NCBI RefSeq assembly: GCF_014193375.1
Contig: NZ_JACHZF010000031.1
Span: forward strand, 1 to 39,283
Direction: 5' to 3'
Length of the DNA stretch: 39,283 nucleotides
Source: Halomonas campaniensis
GTDB taxonomy: Bacteria > Pseudomonadota > Gammaproteobacteria > Pseudomonadales > Halomonadaceae
The notes beneath the pieces are model-generated. The model did no database searches and was not told the DNA's origin. It worked only from the letters and a program-made list of their open reading frames with translations. Numbering within the stretch: the stretch's first letter is position 1; each line of letters opens with the position of its first letter. Shown one piece after another: positions 1 through 7,930 of the stretch. Made by a program: the position numbers and the translations under genes.

Positions 1-162
1 TCGCTGATAGCCCCTCGCTTCCTGATCCGAAGGCATTGAGGATGACCACATGCAACAGAGACAACCGACCCCTTGACGGGTCAATCCATACCAGGAGCCC
101 GATTTATCGGGCGATGGCCGGTCCTCAGCGATGGCCGGCCTCTCCGGCAATAACCATGAACC
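1..162. other. Non-coding left edge
   Basis: No convincing gene is seen before the dsbG terminator. The stretch holds a small hairpin (97-112, GCCCGAT-tt-ATCGGGC) and a direct repeat of the 11-mer GCGATGGCCGG at 111-121 and 128-138. It looks less GC-rich than the genes beside it. A minus-strand ATG at 36-34 could begin a gene running off the window, but only 12 codons are visible. Confidence 0.4.
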
Positions 163-199
163 AAAAAAGCGCCCCGCCCGGTCTGTCCGGGCGGGGCGC
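163..199 (-). terminator. Rho-independent terminator after dsbG
   Basis: A perfect 13-bp GC-rich stem (169-181 with 187-199) has a 5-nt loop. Read on the minus strand it is followed by six T residues (plus-strand A run at 163-168). It lies 27 bases past the dsbG stop and is a textbook intrinsic terminator for the tlpA-dsbG transcript. Confidence 0.9.
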
Positions 200-225
200 C
201 TGTCATCAGAGCCCGGTCATTCCGG

Positions 226-993
226 TCAGGGCGCCTCGCCGCCCATGGCCTCGATCATGCGCTCGCGGCTCGGCACGCCCTGGAGGCGTTCCAGGCTGTC
301 GCCGTCGCGGTAGAAGGTGGTCGGGGTGGCCATCAGCCCGAGCTCCTCGAAGAGCTGGTTGTTGGCATAGACCTGCTCCTCGATCTCGCGGGACTGGGCG
401 GTGGGCTCGACCTCCTCGCCGCCGCCGCTGTGGGCGTGCAGGGCCGCGGCGGGGTCGTCGGCGGCGAGCAGGGTCGCCGCCTTGGCCGGGCTGTTGGAGG
501 CCAGGATGCCGACCATGATGTGGCGCAGCTGGACCTCGCCGGCCTCCACCCAGGGCCGCGCCTCCTCCCAGAACTGGCGGCAGTAGGGGCAGTTGGCATC
601 GGTGAAGGTGTAGAGCACCCGCTCGGCGTCGGGGTCACCGTCGAGGATCCAGTGGCTCTCCTCCAGGGTCTCCCAGAGCTCGGCGTTCTGGGCGGCGCGG
701 ACGTGCTCGTCCAGGGCGGCCTTGGAAAGGTCGCGGCCCTCGGCATCCACCAGGGTGCCGACGATGGCGTGCTCGCCGTCCGGGGTCAGGTAGATGGCCA
801 CCTCGCCGCTCGGGTAGCTGGCGGCGTAGCCGGTGAGGCCCCCGGGGGCCTCGAACTCGGCGTGGATGCTGAGCCCCTGGTCGGTGAGGGCCTGGACGGG
901 AGCCGGCCAGTGGTCATCGGCCTGGGCGGGGGCGGCCATGGCCAGGGCCAGGGCCAGGGCGCCGACGGGAAGCAGGGGAGAGGGCAGTCGCAT
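226..993 (-). CDS. dsbG: Periplasmic thiol:disulfide isomerase, DsbG/DsbC family
   Basis: A 255-residue exported thioredoxin-fold protein. Residues 1-25 form a signal peptide ending AQA. An N-terminal dimerisation-type region (about 26-105) precedes the thioredoxin domain, which has the redox motif CPYC at 135-138 and a cis-proline loop (ATPTTF, 222-227). CPYC, rather than CGYC, is the DsbG form. Members of this family reduce or isomerise wrong disulfides and protect single cysteines from sulfenylation in the periplasm. The start at 993 is chosen because AAAGGA sits 7 bases upstream; an upstream in-frame ATG at 1011 has no ribosome-binding site and would extend the signal peptide. It is the second gene after the membrane TlpA fusion, which could supply electrons (inference). 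No dsbD is visible in the window. Confidence 0.85.
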   Translation of the reverse strand: MRLPSPLLPVGALALALAMAAPAQADDHWPAPVQALTDQGLSIHAEFEAPGGLTGYAASYPSGEVAIYLTPDGEHAIVGTLVDAEGRDLSKAALDEHVRAAQNAELWETLEESHWILDGDPDAERVLYTFTDANCPYCRQFWEEARPWVEAGEVQLRHIMVGILASNSPAKAATLLAADDPAAALHAHSGGGEEVEPTAQSREIEEQVYANNQLFEELGLMATPTTFYRDGDSLERLQGVPSRERMIEAMGGEAP

Positions 994-1049
994 GGTGAGG
1001 TCCTTTCTCATGATGGGGGCAATGAAACCGGCAGGGCTCGGCCGGGGCC

Positions 1050-1871
1050 TCAGCGCAGGCGCTCCAGCCCGCGCTGCAGGGTGGCCCGGGAGAGCTCGCC
1101 GAAGTGGGTGTCCACCAGGCGCCCCTCGGCGTCGTAGTAGAGGGTGGTCGGCATGGCCATGGCGCCGGTGGCATCGCCCAGGGCGTTGCGGGCATCCAGC
1201 AGCACGTTCTCCAGGGAGAGGGACTCGTGGTCGAGGAAACGGTTCACCAGGGCCACGTCCTCGCCCTGGTTGACGAAGACGAAGGTGATGTCCTGCTCCT
1301 CCCGCTGGGCCTGCTCGAAGACCGGCATCTCGCGGCGGCACGGCGGGCACCAGGTGGCCCACAGGTTGACCACCATGGGCCTGGCCTCCCGTTCGGCCAG
1401 CGCCGGCAGGTCGGTGGAGTCACCCTCGAGGGTGGCCAGCGGGGTGTCCGGCAGGGGCCGGCTCTGGCTCTCGAGCAGCAGCAGGGGGCCGGCGGTGAGC
1501 CCCCAGGTGAAGGCGCCGGCCAGCAGGGCGCCGGAGAGCGCCGTTCGCTGCCGCGGGGCCTTCCACAGCCGCCAGGCGGCGTAGCCGAGGCCTGCCACCA
1601 CGCCGCCCAGCGGGTCGAAGCCGCCGTCGCGGATATCCAGCAGCGAGAGCAGCCCGTCGTAGCTGCCCCAGTAGCGGGCCACGAACAGCAGCCGGGCGCC
1701 CACCAGGGCGACCAGCAGCAGGGAGAAGAGGGTGTCGGCAACCGGGACGCGATGGCGGCGGCCGATCAGCGCACCGGCCATCAGGGCGACGCCGAAGGCC
1801 AGCACGATCAGCAGCTGGCCGATCGAGAGCCCGAGCGGGCCGACCGCAACGCTCTGGTTCAGTGCATGCAT
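1050..1871 (-). CDS. Lgt-like membrane domain fused to TlpA-type thioredoxin
   Basis: 273 residues. Residues 1-133 are hydrophobic, with about four membrane segments, and can be aligned by eye with the first half of the true Lgt encoded at 37770-38558: GAR-LLFVARYW against [11 protein letters not shown], and RDGGFDPLGG against [10 protein letters not shown]. The catalytic Lgt histidine and the GRIGN arginine are missing, and this half contains no cysteine. Residues 140-273 form a thioredoxin/TlpA domain with WCPPC at 174-178 and a cis-proline (MPTT, 240-243), predicted to face the periplasm. The protein is therefore probably a membrane-anchored thiol reductase, not a lipoprotein acyltransferase. 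It is followed 56 bases later by dsbG on the same strand and terminator. I recall a similar protein beside dsbG and a DsbD homologue in Pseudomonas aeruginosa. Its redox partner is unknown. Confidence 0.75.
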   Translation of the reverse strand: MHALNQSVAVGPLGLSIGQLLIVLAFGVALMAGALIGRRHRVPVADTLFSLLLVALVGARLLFVARYWGSYDGLLSLLDIRDGGFDPLGGVVAGLGYAAWRLWKAPRQRTALSGALLAGAFTWGLTAGPLLLLESQSRPLPDTPLATLEGDSTDLPALAEREARPMVVNLWATWCPPCRREMPVFEQAQREEQDITFVFVNQGEDVALVNRFLDHESLSLENVLLDARNALGDATGAMAMPTTLYYDAEGRLVDTHFGELSRATLQRGLERLR

Positions 1872-1959
1872 GGGCAGATGGCTCCGGAGCAGGGTCGTAG
1901 GGGATGGCGCGGCTGCGCCAAGGGTCGCCGCCGAGAGTGGCAGCCGGAGATTAGCGCGG

Positions 1960-1981
1960 TATTATCGATGGCGCGCCATCG
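1960..1981. promoter_or_regulatory. Possible -10 box and 16-bp palindromic operator
   Basis: TATTAT (1960-1965) abuts a perfect 16-bp palindrome, CGATGGCGCGCCATCG (1966-1981), in the divergent gap between the TlpA fusion and the copper chaperone. A regulator bound here would cover the start region of either promoter. No clear -35 box is seen, so the direction of transcription is undecided. Confidence 0.4.
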
Positions 1982-2039
1982 CCGCCCTGGGGCGTTATGC
2001 CGCAACGCGGTGGCGGCGGCCTCGCAGTAGGATAGCGAA

Positions 2040-2061
2040 GCGAGACCGGTCACCGTCTCGC
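2040..2061 (+). repeat. Inverted repeat in the leader of the copper chaperone gene
   Basis: GCGAGAC (2040-2046) and GTCTCGC (2055-2061) form a 7-bp inverted repeat with an 8-base loop, ending 27 bases before the PCu(A)C start and just upstream of its AAGGAG ribosome-binding site. It may be a leader hairpin or an operator; nothing more can be said. Confidence 0.35.
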
Positions 2062-2088
2062 GAGTGAAGCCAAGCAAGGAGCCTTTGC

Positions 2089-2592
2089 ATGCCCGCCACC
2101 CCGCTGCACACCCTGCGCCTCGCCCTGGCCGGCCTGGCCATCAGCTTCGTCACCCCGAGCGTACTGGCCCAGTCGCTCAGCGTCGAGGAGGCCCAGGTGC
2201 GCGCCGTGCCGCCGGTCTCGACGACCAGCGCCGCCTTCATGGTCCTGCACAACGGCGGTGAGGCCGACCTGGCGGTGGTCGATGCCCGCTCGCCGGCCGC
2301 CCGGGTCGCCGAGCTGCACAACCATGTCGACGTGGATGGCGTCATGCAGATGCGCCGCGTGGACGGGATCGGCGTGCCTGCCGGCGGCACTACCGAGCTG
2401 GCCCCCGGCGGCCTGCACCTGATGCTGATCGACCTGGTCGCTCCCCTGCAGGAGGGCGAGGAGGTGGAGATCACCCTGGTGCTGGACAACGACGAGGTCC
2501 TGACCCTGTCGGCGCCGGTGCGGCGCATCGAGGTGATGGGGAGCGGCATGTCCGGCGGGATGTCCGGCCACGGTGGCCACCAGGCGCATTGA
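2089..2592 (+). CDS. Periplasmic copper chaperone PCu(A)C
   Basis: 167 residues: signal peptide about 1-27 (ending VLA) followed by a cupredoxin-like PCu(A)C (DUF461) domain. The copper ligands fit the family motif H-X10-M-X21-H-X-M exactly as H77, M88, H110 and M112. The C-terminus (about 150-167) is an additional Met/His/Gly-rich tail, a plausible second copper site that is also found in some family members. PCu(A)C proteins carry Cu(I) to the CuA centre of cytochrome oxidase, usually with Sco/TlpA-type reductants. No cox or sco gene lies here, but a TlpA-domain gene is divergently encoded 217 bases away. A clear AAGGAG lies 7-8 bases before the ATG. Confidence 0.88.
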   Translation: MPATPLHTLRLALAGLAISFVTPSVLAQSLSVEEAQVRAVPPVSTTSAAFMVLHNGGEADLAVVDARSPAARVAELHNHVDVDGVMQMRRVDGIGVPAGGTTELAPGGLHLMLIDLVAPLQEGEEVEITLVLDNDEVLTLSAPVRRIEVMGSGMSGGMSGHGGHQAH

Positions 2593-2668
2593 GGCGACGC
2601 GCTGGGCGGGGGCGGTCCCAGCCGTTACAATACGGCAACGCCACCTCCCCCCGTCCCGGAACCCAGCG

Positions 2669-3151
2669 ATGCACTGTCCCTTCTGCGGTACCCATGACAC
2701 CAAGGTCACCGACTCGCGGCTGGTCGCCGAGGGCGACCAGGTGCGCCGCCGCCGGCAGTGCGTGGCCTGTGGCGAACGCTTCACCACCTACGAGACCGCC
2801 GAGCTGGTGATGCCGCGGGTGATCAAGGGCGACGGCTCTCGCGAATCCTTCGACGAGCAGAAGCTGCGTGCCGGCATGCTGCGGGCGCTGGAGAAGCGGC
2901 CGGTCAGCGCCGAGTCCATCGAGGCGGCGGTGCAGCGCATCCGCCAGACCCTGCGGGCCCGGGGCGAGCGGGAGATCCACGCCCGCGACATCGGCGAGGA
3001 GGTGATGCACGCCCTCAAGCGCCTGGACCAGGTGGCCTACATCCGCTTCGCCTCGGTCTATCGCCGCTTCCAGGATATCGACGAGTTCCGCGCCGAGATC
3101 GACCGCCTGGCCCAGGAGCCAAGCTTTCGACCCGACGAGCCGCGGGACTGA
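2669..3151 (+). CDS. nrdR: Transcriptional repressor NrdR
   Basis: 160 residues, the normal NrdR length. The N-terminal zinc ribbon has C3, C6, C31 and C34, followed by the GERFTTYE signature. Residues about 49-139 form the ATP-cone domain, which senses ATP/dATP. NrdR represses ribonucleotide reductase operons when dATP is high. The start at 2669 (MHCPFC) is chosen because every family member begins with the zinc ribbon; an in-frame upstream ATG at 2573 would overlap the preceding gene and add 32 unrelated residues. It heads the riboflavin cluster, an association seen in many proteobacteria. NrdR boxes in this window were not found; its targets must lie elsewhere. Confidence 0.95.
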   Translation: MHCPFCGTHDTKVTDSRLVAEGDQVRRRRQCVACGERFTTYETAELVMPRVIKGDGSRESFDEQKLRAGMLRALEKRPVSAESIEAAVQRIRQTLRARGEREIHARDIGEEVMHALKRLDQVAYIRFASVYRRFQDIDEFRAEIDRLAQEPSFRPDEPRD

Positions 3152-3176
3152 CCCTCCCCCAACGTCGAGGAGCCCC

Positions 3177-4322
3177 ATGGTCGAGCAGACCCCCGAAGCC
3201 TGGATGGCCCGGGCCCTGGTGCTGGCCCGCCGCGGCCTCTACACCACCGATCCCAATCCTCGCGTCGGCTGCGTGCTGGTCAAGGACGCACAGCCGGTCG
3301 GCGAGGGCTTTCACGCGCGTGCCGGCGAGCCCCATGCCGAGGTCCACGCCCTGCGCCAGGCCGGCGAGGCCGCCCGCGGCGCCACCGCCTACGTGACCCT
3401 GGAGCCCTGCTCCCATCACGGCCGTACCGGCCCCTGCGCCCGGGCGCTGGTCGAGGCCGGGGTGGCGCGGGTGGTGGTGGCCATGGCCGACCCCAACCCG
3501 GCGGTGGCCGGCCGCGGCATCGCCCTGCTGCGCGAGGCGGGGATCGAGGTGGAGGTGGGGCTGCTGGAAGAACAGGCCAGGGCGCTGAACCCCGGCTTCA
3601 TCATGCGCATGGACCACGGGCGTCCCTTCGTGCGGCTGAAGATGGCCATGAGCCTCGATGGCCGCACCGCCATGCGCTCCGGCGAGTCCCAGTGGATCAC
3701 CGGCCCCCAGGCGCGCCGCGAGGTGCAGCGCCTTCGCGCCCGTTCCAGCGCCGTGCTGACCGGCGTGGAGTCGGTGATCTTCGATAACTCCCGGCTCACC
3801 GTGCGCGCCGACCAGGCCGAGCTCGAGGGCGTCGAGCTGATCGCCGGCCGGCAGCCGCTGCGCGTGGTGGTGGACAGCCGGCTGCGCCTGCCCGAGGCCG
3901 CGGCCTGCCTGACCGAGCCCGGCCGTACCCTGGTGGCCACGGTCGCGGGGCACGAGGCCGAGCGGCGCGAACGGCTCGAGGCCGCCGGCGCCGAGCTGGT
4001 CGTGCTGCCCGCCGATGCCGCCGGCCGGGTCGACCTCCACGCCCTGCTGCGCCACCTGGCCGACGTGGAGCAGGCCAACGAGGTATTGCTGGAGACCGGC
4101 GCCACCCTGGCCGGGGCCATGCTCGACGCGGGCCTGGTGGACGAGATGCAGCTGTTCGTGGCGCCGACCCTGCTGGGCGGCGAGGCCCGGCCGCTGTTCC
4201 AGCTCGCCGGCATCGAGACCATGGCCCACCAGCGCGGCCTCGAGATCCTCGACATCCGCGCGGTGGGCCGCGACTGGCGCATCACCGCCCGGCCCGAGCG
4301 CCGTACGCTGGCCGCACGGTAA
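3177..4322 (+). CDS. ribD: Riboflavin biosynthesis deaminase/reductase RibD
   Basis: 381 residues, a bifunctional enzyme of riboflavin synthesis. The N-terminal deaminase (about 1-145) has the zinc motifs HAE (53-55) and PCSHHGRTGPC (77-87). The C-terminal reductase (about 150-375) has the conserved MSLDGRTA and ESVIFDNSRL stretches. It deaminates the pyrimidinone product of GTP cyclohydrolase II and then reduces its ribose side chain with NADPH. It starts 26 bases after nrdR behind GAGGAG. In many relatives riboflavin synthase (ribE) follows directly; here 369 non-coding bases follow instead. Confidence 0.95.
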   Translation: MVEQTPEAWMARALVLARRGLYTTDPNPRVGCVLVKDAQPVGEGFHARAGEPHAEVHALRQAGEAARGATAYVTLEPCSHHGRTGPCARALVEAGVARVVVAMADPNPAVAGRGIALLREAGIEVEVGLLEEQARALNPGFIMRMDHGRPFVRLKMAMSLDGRTAMRSGESQWITGPQARREVQRLRARSSAVLTGVESVIFDNSRLTVRADQAELEGVELIAGRQPLRVVVDSRLRLPEAAACLTEPGRTLVATVAGHEAERRERLEAAGAELVVLPADAAGRVDLHALLRHLADVEQANEVLLETGATLAGAMLDAGLVDEMQLFVAPTLLGGEARPLFQLAGIETMAHQRGLEILDIRAVGRDWRITARPERRTLAAR

Positions 4323-4369
4323 GGGCGCCGGGTAGGCCCGTCGCAGCTACCGACAGGGTGGTAGCGAAA

Positions 4370-4469
4370 GGCGCCGGGGACAGGTCGGAGAGGGGGTCCG
4401 AGGGCCAGGGATGGCCGAGGTAGCCTACAGGGAAGTACTCGTAGCGCCCCCTCGAGGGCCTGTTGCCGG
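4370..4469. repeat. Dispersed palindromic repeat, family 1, copy A
   Basis: Ends CCGGGGACAGG (4374-4384) and CCTGTTGCCGG (4459-4469) pair at 9 of 11 positions. Inside are three small stems: CGGA/TCCG, GGCC/GGCC (around an AGGGAT loop) and GCCC/GGGC. The same layout recurs at 12318-12412 with changed but still paired stem bases, and with the shared strings GGTAGC, AGGGA and GCGCC. No open reading frame is present. Confidence 0.7.
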
Positions 4470-4510
4470 AACAGCCTTGAGCGGTTTGCTATCTGCGCGC
4501 CGGGCTCACT

Positions 4511-4597
4511 ACTGGCGCCCGACGCCGCGCCACGGCTCTTTACTGGCGCCCGACGCCGCGCCACGGCTCTTTACTGGCGCCCGACGCCGCGCCACGG
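4511..4597. repeat. 31-bp tandem repeat, 2.8 copies
   Basis: The unit beginning ACTGGCGCCCGACGCCGCGC starts at 4511, 4542 and 4573, giving an exact 31-base period; the third copy stops after CCACGG. It ends 94 bases before the ribB start. A 31-base period is not a multiple of codon length, and the copies are virtually identical, so the duplication is recent. Confidence 0.9.
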
Positions 4598-4691
4598 TAA
4601 CCTGACGCCGTTTCGAGGCGAGGCGACGCCTGTGGACGACGCGACCGTCGCCGCTGGCCGACGCCCGCCACGCTGAATTTCTGGAGATCAC

Positions 4692-5870
4692 ATGGTGAAC
4701 GCAACTGCCGGCGGCCTGGCCCCCATCGAGGAGCTGATCGAGGACATCCGCCAGGGCAAGATGGTGATCCTCATGGACGATGAGGACCGCGAGAACGAGG
4801 GCGACCTGATCATGGCCGCCGAGAAGGTGCAGGCCGAGCACATCAATTTCATGGCTCGCCACGGCCGCGGGCTGATCTGCCTGCCCATGACCCGCGAGCG
4901 CTGCGAGCGTCTCAACCTGCCGCTGATGGTCACCGACAACGGCTCGGGCTTCGCCACCAAGTTCACCGTCTCCATCGAGGCCGCCGACGGCGTGACCACC
5001 GGCATCTCCGCCGCCGACCGGGCCCGCACCGTGCAGGCCGCGGCGGCCCGCGACGCCCGGGCCGAGGACATCGTCCAGCCGGGGCATATCTTCCCGCTGA
5101 TGGCCGAGCCCGGCGGCGTGCTGCGCCGGGCGGGTCACACCGAGGCCTCCTGTGACCTGGCGGCGCTGGCCGGTTTCGAGCCCAGCGGCGTCATCTGCGA
5201 GATCATGAACGACGATGGCAGCATGGCGCGTCGCCCGGAGCTCGAGCGCTTCGCCGCCGAGCACGGCCTGAAGATGGGCACCATCGCCGACCTGATCCAC
5301 TACCGCATCCACAACGAGCAGACCGTGGAGCACGTGGAGGCCACCCCGGTCCAGACCGCCTTCGGCGAGCTGACCCTGCACGTGTTCCGCGACAGCATCC
5401 AGGGCGCCCACCACCTGGCGCTGGTCAAGGGGCGCCCCAGCCCCGAGACCCCGACCACGGTGCGCGTGCACCTGGCCGACGCGATGCGCGACCTGCTCAG
5501 CCTGCAGAAGGGCGACAGCGCCCAGTGGAACGCCCACCGGGCCATCGCCGAGGTGGCCCGCAGCGAGCGCGGGGTCTTCGTGCTGCTCGACGATGGCCGC
5601 CCCCGCCAGGACCTGCGCGACTATCTCGATACCTTCCTGGAGCGCCGGCGGGCCCCGCGCAACAGCGCCTCCGACGGGGCCGGCAACTACCTGACCATCG
5701 GCACGGGCTCGCAGATCCTGCGCCACCTCAATGTCAGCAAGATGCGCCTGCTCAGCTCCCCCTGGAAGTTCTCGGCCCTCTCCGGCTTCGACCTGGAAGT
5801 GGTCGAGCGCCTGAGCCCCGAGGATGTCGCCTCGGCAGACGCTGCCGAGGCCGAGCACCGCGTCGACTGA
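4692..5870 (+). CDS. ribB: 3,4-dihydroxy-2-butanone-4-phosphate synthase with inactive GTP cyclohydrolase II-like half
   Basis: 392 residues. The N-terminal domain (about 1-205) is an intact DHBP synthase: [10 protein letters not shown] (29-38) binds metal and ribulose 5-phosphate, and [10 protein letters not shown] and GHTEA are conserved. It makes the four-carbon unit of riboflavin. The C-terminal half (about 217-380) follows the fold of GTP cyclohydrolase II but has lost its active site. The three zinc cysteines of the HSECLTGD...RCDCG region are replaced ([19 protein letters not shown]), and RQEGRG is replaced by DDGRP. This is the RibBX-type arrangement known from other proteobacteria, so a separate RibA is needed elsewhere. 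An AGGAGGT-like signal is weak (GGAGATCAC before the ATG). Confidence 0.92.
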   Translation: MVNATAGGLAPIEELIEDIRQGKMVILMDDEDRENEGDLIMAAEKVQAEHINFMARHGRGLICLPMTRERCERLNLPLMVTDNGSGFATKFTVSIEAADGVTTGISAADRARTVQAAAARDARAEDIVQPGHIFPLMAEPGGVLRRAGHTEASCDLAALAGFEPSGVICEIMNDDGSMARRPELERFAAEHGLKMGTIADLIHYRIHNEQTVEHVEATPVQTAFGELTLHVFRDSIQGAHHLALVKGRPSPETPTTVRVHLADAMRDLLSLQKGDSAQWNAHRAIAEVARSERGVFVLLDDGRPRQDLRDYLDTFLERRRAPRNSASDGAGNYLTIGTGSQILRHLNVSKMRLLSSPWKFSALSGFDLEVVERLSPEDVASADAAEAEHRVD

Positions 5871-5947
5871 CGCCGACCCCGACTCCGATCCCGACCATCA
5901 TGCGGGCGCGGCCCCGGGCCGCCCCCAGCATCATCAGGAAGACAGAC

Positions 5948-6442
5948 ATGGAACCCATTTCTCAAGTGGAAGGCAGCTTCGTCGACGTGGACGGCCGCTA
6001 CATCATCGTGGTGGGCCGCTTCAACCACCACGTGGTCGACAGCCTGGTGGAAGGCGCCGTGGACAGCCTGGTGCGCCATGGCGTGTCCGCCGAGCACATC
6101 GACATCGTCCATGTGCCGGGCGCCTGGGAGCTGCCGCTGGCGGTCAAGAAGGTGATCAAGGCGGCGCGGCCCGACGCGGTGATCGCGCTGGGCGCGGTGA
6201 TCCGCGGCGGCACGCCCCACTTCGAGTACGTGGCCGGCGGCTGCAATGCGGCCCTGGGCAACCTGCAGCTGGAGTTCGAGACCCCCATCGCCAACGGCGT
6301 GCTGACCGTCAACTCAATCGAGCAGGCCATCGAGCGCGCCGGCACCAAGGCCGGCAACAAGGGCGCCGAGGCGGCCATGGCCGCCATGGAGATGGTCTCG
6401 CTGCTGCGCTGCTTCGGCGACGACGAGGAGGAGGAGGCATGA
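5948..6442 (+). CDS. ribH: Lumazine synthase RibH
   Basis: 164 residues, the usual length for 6,7-dimethyl-8-ribityllumazine synthase. The enzyme condenses the RibD-pathway pyrimidine with the DHBP made by RibB. Conserved stretches are [16 protein letters not shown] near the N-terminus, [10 protein letters not shown] (substrate phosphate site), [17 protein letters not shown] and the [19 protein letters not shown] region. The C-terminus is acidic (DDEEEEA). It starts 77 bases after ribB, and its stop overlaps the nusB start (ATGA), indicating translational coupling. Confidence 0.95.
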   Translation: MEPISQVEGSFVDVDGRYIIVVGRFNHHVVDSLVEGAVDSLVRHGVSAEHIDIVHVPGAWELPLAVKKVIKAARPDAVIALGAVIRGGTPHFEYVAGGCNAALGNLQLEFETPIANGVLTVNSIEQAIERAGTKAGNKGAEAAMAAMEMVSLLRCFGDDEEEEA

Positions 6443-6942
6443 GCCGCGAGCGCTCCCGCGAGCCCTCGAAGGCCCAGCTTTCCCGGCGTGCCGCCCGCGA
6501 ACTGGCGGTGCAGGGGCTCTACCAGTGGCAGATGACCGGCAAGTCGATCACCGCGGTGGAGGCGGAGTTCCGCAGCCAGCTGGCCGATGACGACCTCGAG
6601 GACCACGAGAACTGGCACAAGGTCATGGAGATCGCCGACCTGGCGCTCTTCCATGAACTGCTGCACAACGTGGCGCGCTTCAAGGCCGACCTCGACGCCT
6701 CCATCGCGCCGCTGCTGGACCGCCGCCTCGACGACCTCGACCCCATCGAGCTCTCCATCCTGCGGCTGGGGGCCTACGAGCTCTCGCGGCGCCTGGAGGT
6801 GCCCTATCGGGTGGTGATCAACGAGGGGGTCGAGCTCGCCAAGTCCTTCGGTGCCACCGACGGCCACAAGTACGTCAACGGCATCCTCGACAAGCTCGCC
6901 GGCCGGCTGCGCAGCGCCGAGGTTGCCGCCCGCCGCCGCTGA
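6439..6942 (+). CDS. nusB: Transcription antitermination factor NusB
   Basis: 167 residues of the all-helical NusB fold: [16 protein letters not shown] near the N-terminus (box A RNA-binding face) and [17 protein letters not shown] followed by YVNGILDK near the C-terminus. With NusE (ribosomal S10) it binds boxA RNA and supports antitermination on rRNA operons. The ATG overlaps the ribH stop by four bases, and the order ribH-nusB-thiL-pgpA is a classic proteobacterial arrangement. Confidence 0.95.
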   Translation: MSRERSREPSKAQLSRRAARELAVQGLYQWQMTGKSITAVEAEFRSQLADDDLEDHENWHKVMEIADLALFHELLHNVARFKADLDASIAPLLDRRLDDLDPIELSILRLGAYELSRRLEVPYRVVINEGVELAKSFGATDGHKYVNGILDKLAGRLRSAEVAARRR

Positions 6943-6955
6943 AGGTTGCCACCGG

Positions 6956-7930
6956 ATGCACAGCGAATTCGAACTGATTGCCCGCTACTTCACCCCCGCG
7001 CCGCCCGGTGTCGATGCCGGCGTGGCGCTGGGGGTGGGGGACGACTGCACGCTGCTGGCCCCCGCCCCGGGATGCCGGCTGGCGGTCAGCGTCGACACCT
7101 CGGTGGCGGGCGTCCACTACCCCGCGGATGCCCCCGCCGAGGCGGTCGGCCACCGGGCCCTGGCGGTGAGCCTCTCCGACCTGGCCGCCATGGGCGCCCG
7201 GGCCCGCTGGTGCCTGATGGCCCTGACCCTGGCGTCGGCCGACGACGACTGGCTCGAGGGCTTCTCCCGCGGTTTCCGGGCGCTGTGCGACGCCACCGGT
7301 ACCGCCCTGGTGGGCGGTGACGTGACCCGCGGCGCGACCACCATCGGGGTGACCGTGATGGGGGAGGTGGCCCCGGAGGCGGCGCTGACCCGCAGCGGCG
7401 GGCGCCCCGGCGACCTGGTCGCGGTGACCGGGGCGCTGGGCGGTGGCGCCGGGGGGCTGGCGCTCTGGCAGCGCGGCGAGCGCGACCCGTCCCATCCGCT
7501 GCTGGTTCGCTACCTGCGGCCCCAGCCGCGCCTGGCCGCCGGCGAGGCGCTGGTGGGGCTGGCCAGCGCCGCCATCGATGTCTCCGACGGCCTGCTGGCC
7601 GACCTGGGCCACGTGCTGGAGCGCTCCGGCGTCGGCGCCACCCTCGACCCCGAGGCGCTGCCGCTGGCCGAGGGGCTGGTCGCGGCGCTGGGCGAGGCCG
7701 GGGCCCGGCGGGCGGCGCTCTCCGGCGGCGACGACTACGAGCTGCTGGTGAGCCTCCCGGCCGAGCACCTCGCCGAGGCCCGGGCGCGGCTGGCCAGGAT
7801 CGGCCTGCCGCTCACCGTGATCGGCCGGCTCGAGGCCGAGCCCGGCCTGCGTGGCGTCGAGGCCCGTGGGGAGGGGGGCTGGCAGCACTTCTCGGCCGAG
7901 CCCGCGGCGGGCGAGGGGGGCGGCGCATGA
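6956..7930 (+). CDS. thiL: Thiamine-monophosphate kinase ThiL
   Basis: 324 residues. It phosphorylates thiamine monophosphate to the active diphosphate with ATP. Visible motifs are GDDCTLL (N-terminal Mg-binding acid pair), VSVDTSVAGVHYP, GGDVTRG and the C-terminal GGDDYELL. The start at 6956 (MHSEFELIARYF) matches the usual short N-terminus; the frame is open further upstream, but that part overlaps nusB. Its stop overlaps the pgpA start (ATGA, 7927-7930). Confidence 0.94.
   Translation: MHSEFELIARYFTPAPPGVDAGVALGVGDDCTLLAPAPGCRLAVSVDTSVAGVHYPADAPAEAVGHRALAVSLSDLAAMGARARWCLMALTLASADDDWLEGFSRGFRALCDATGTALVGGDVTRGATTIGVTVMGEVAPEAALTRSGGRPGDLVAVTGALGGGAGGLALWQRGERDPSHPLLVRYLRPQPRLAAGEALVGLASAAIDVSDGLLADLGHVLERSGVGATLDPEALPLAEGLVAALGEAGARRAALSGGDDYELLVSLPAEHLAEARARLARIGLPLTVIGRLEAEPGLRGVEARGEGGWQHFSAEPAAGEGGGA

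Larger units (their letters stand above)
4323..4691. other. Repeat-filled gap between ribD and ribB
   Basis: This 369-base gap holds no gene. It contains a small hairpin (GCTACC...GGTAGC, about 4345-4364), a 100-base palindromic dispersed repeat (4370-4469) and a 31-base tandem repeat (4511-4597). I found no FMN riboswitch signature and no remnant of riboflavin synthase. ribB is probably expressed by read-through or from a promoter I cannot define. Confidence 0.6.

Noticed and set aside
1..36. Minus-strand start MPSDQEARGYQR at the left edge
   Set aside because: Only 12 codons are visible, without a clear ribosome-binding site, so no gene can be claimed.
2573..2668. N-terminal extension of NrdR by 32 residues
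   Set aside because: It overlaps the end of the copper chaperone gene and lies before the zinc ribbon with which NrdR proteins begin.
4323..4691. FMN riboswitch (RFN element) before ribB
   Set aside because: None of the conserved RFN boxes is present; the structured sequence there is the dispersed repeat.
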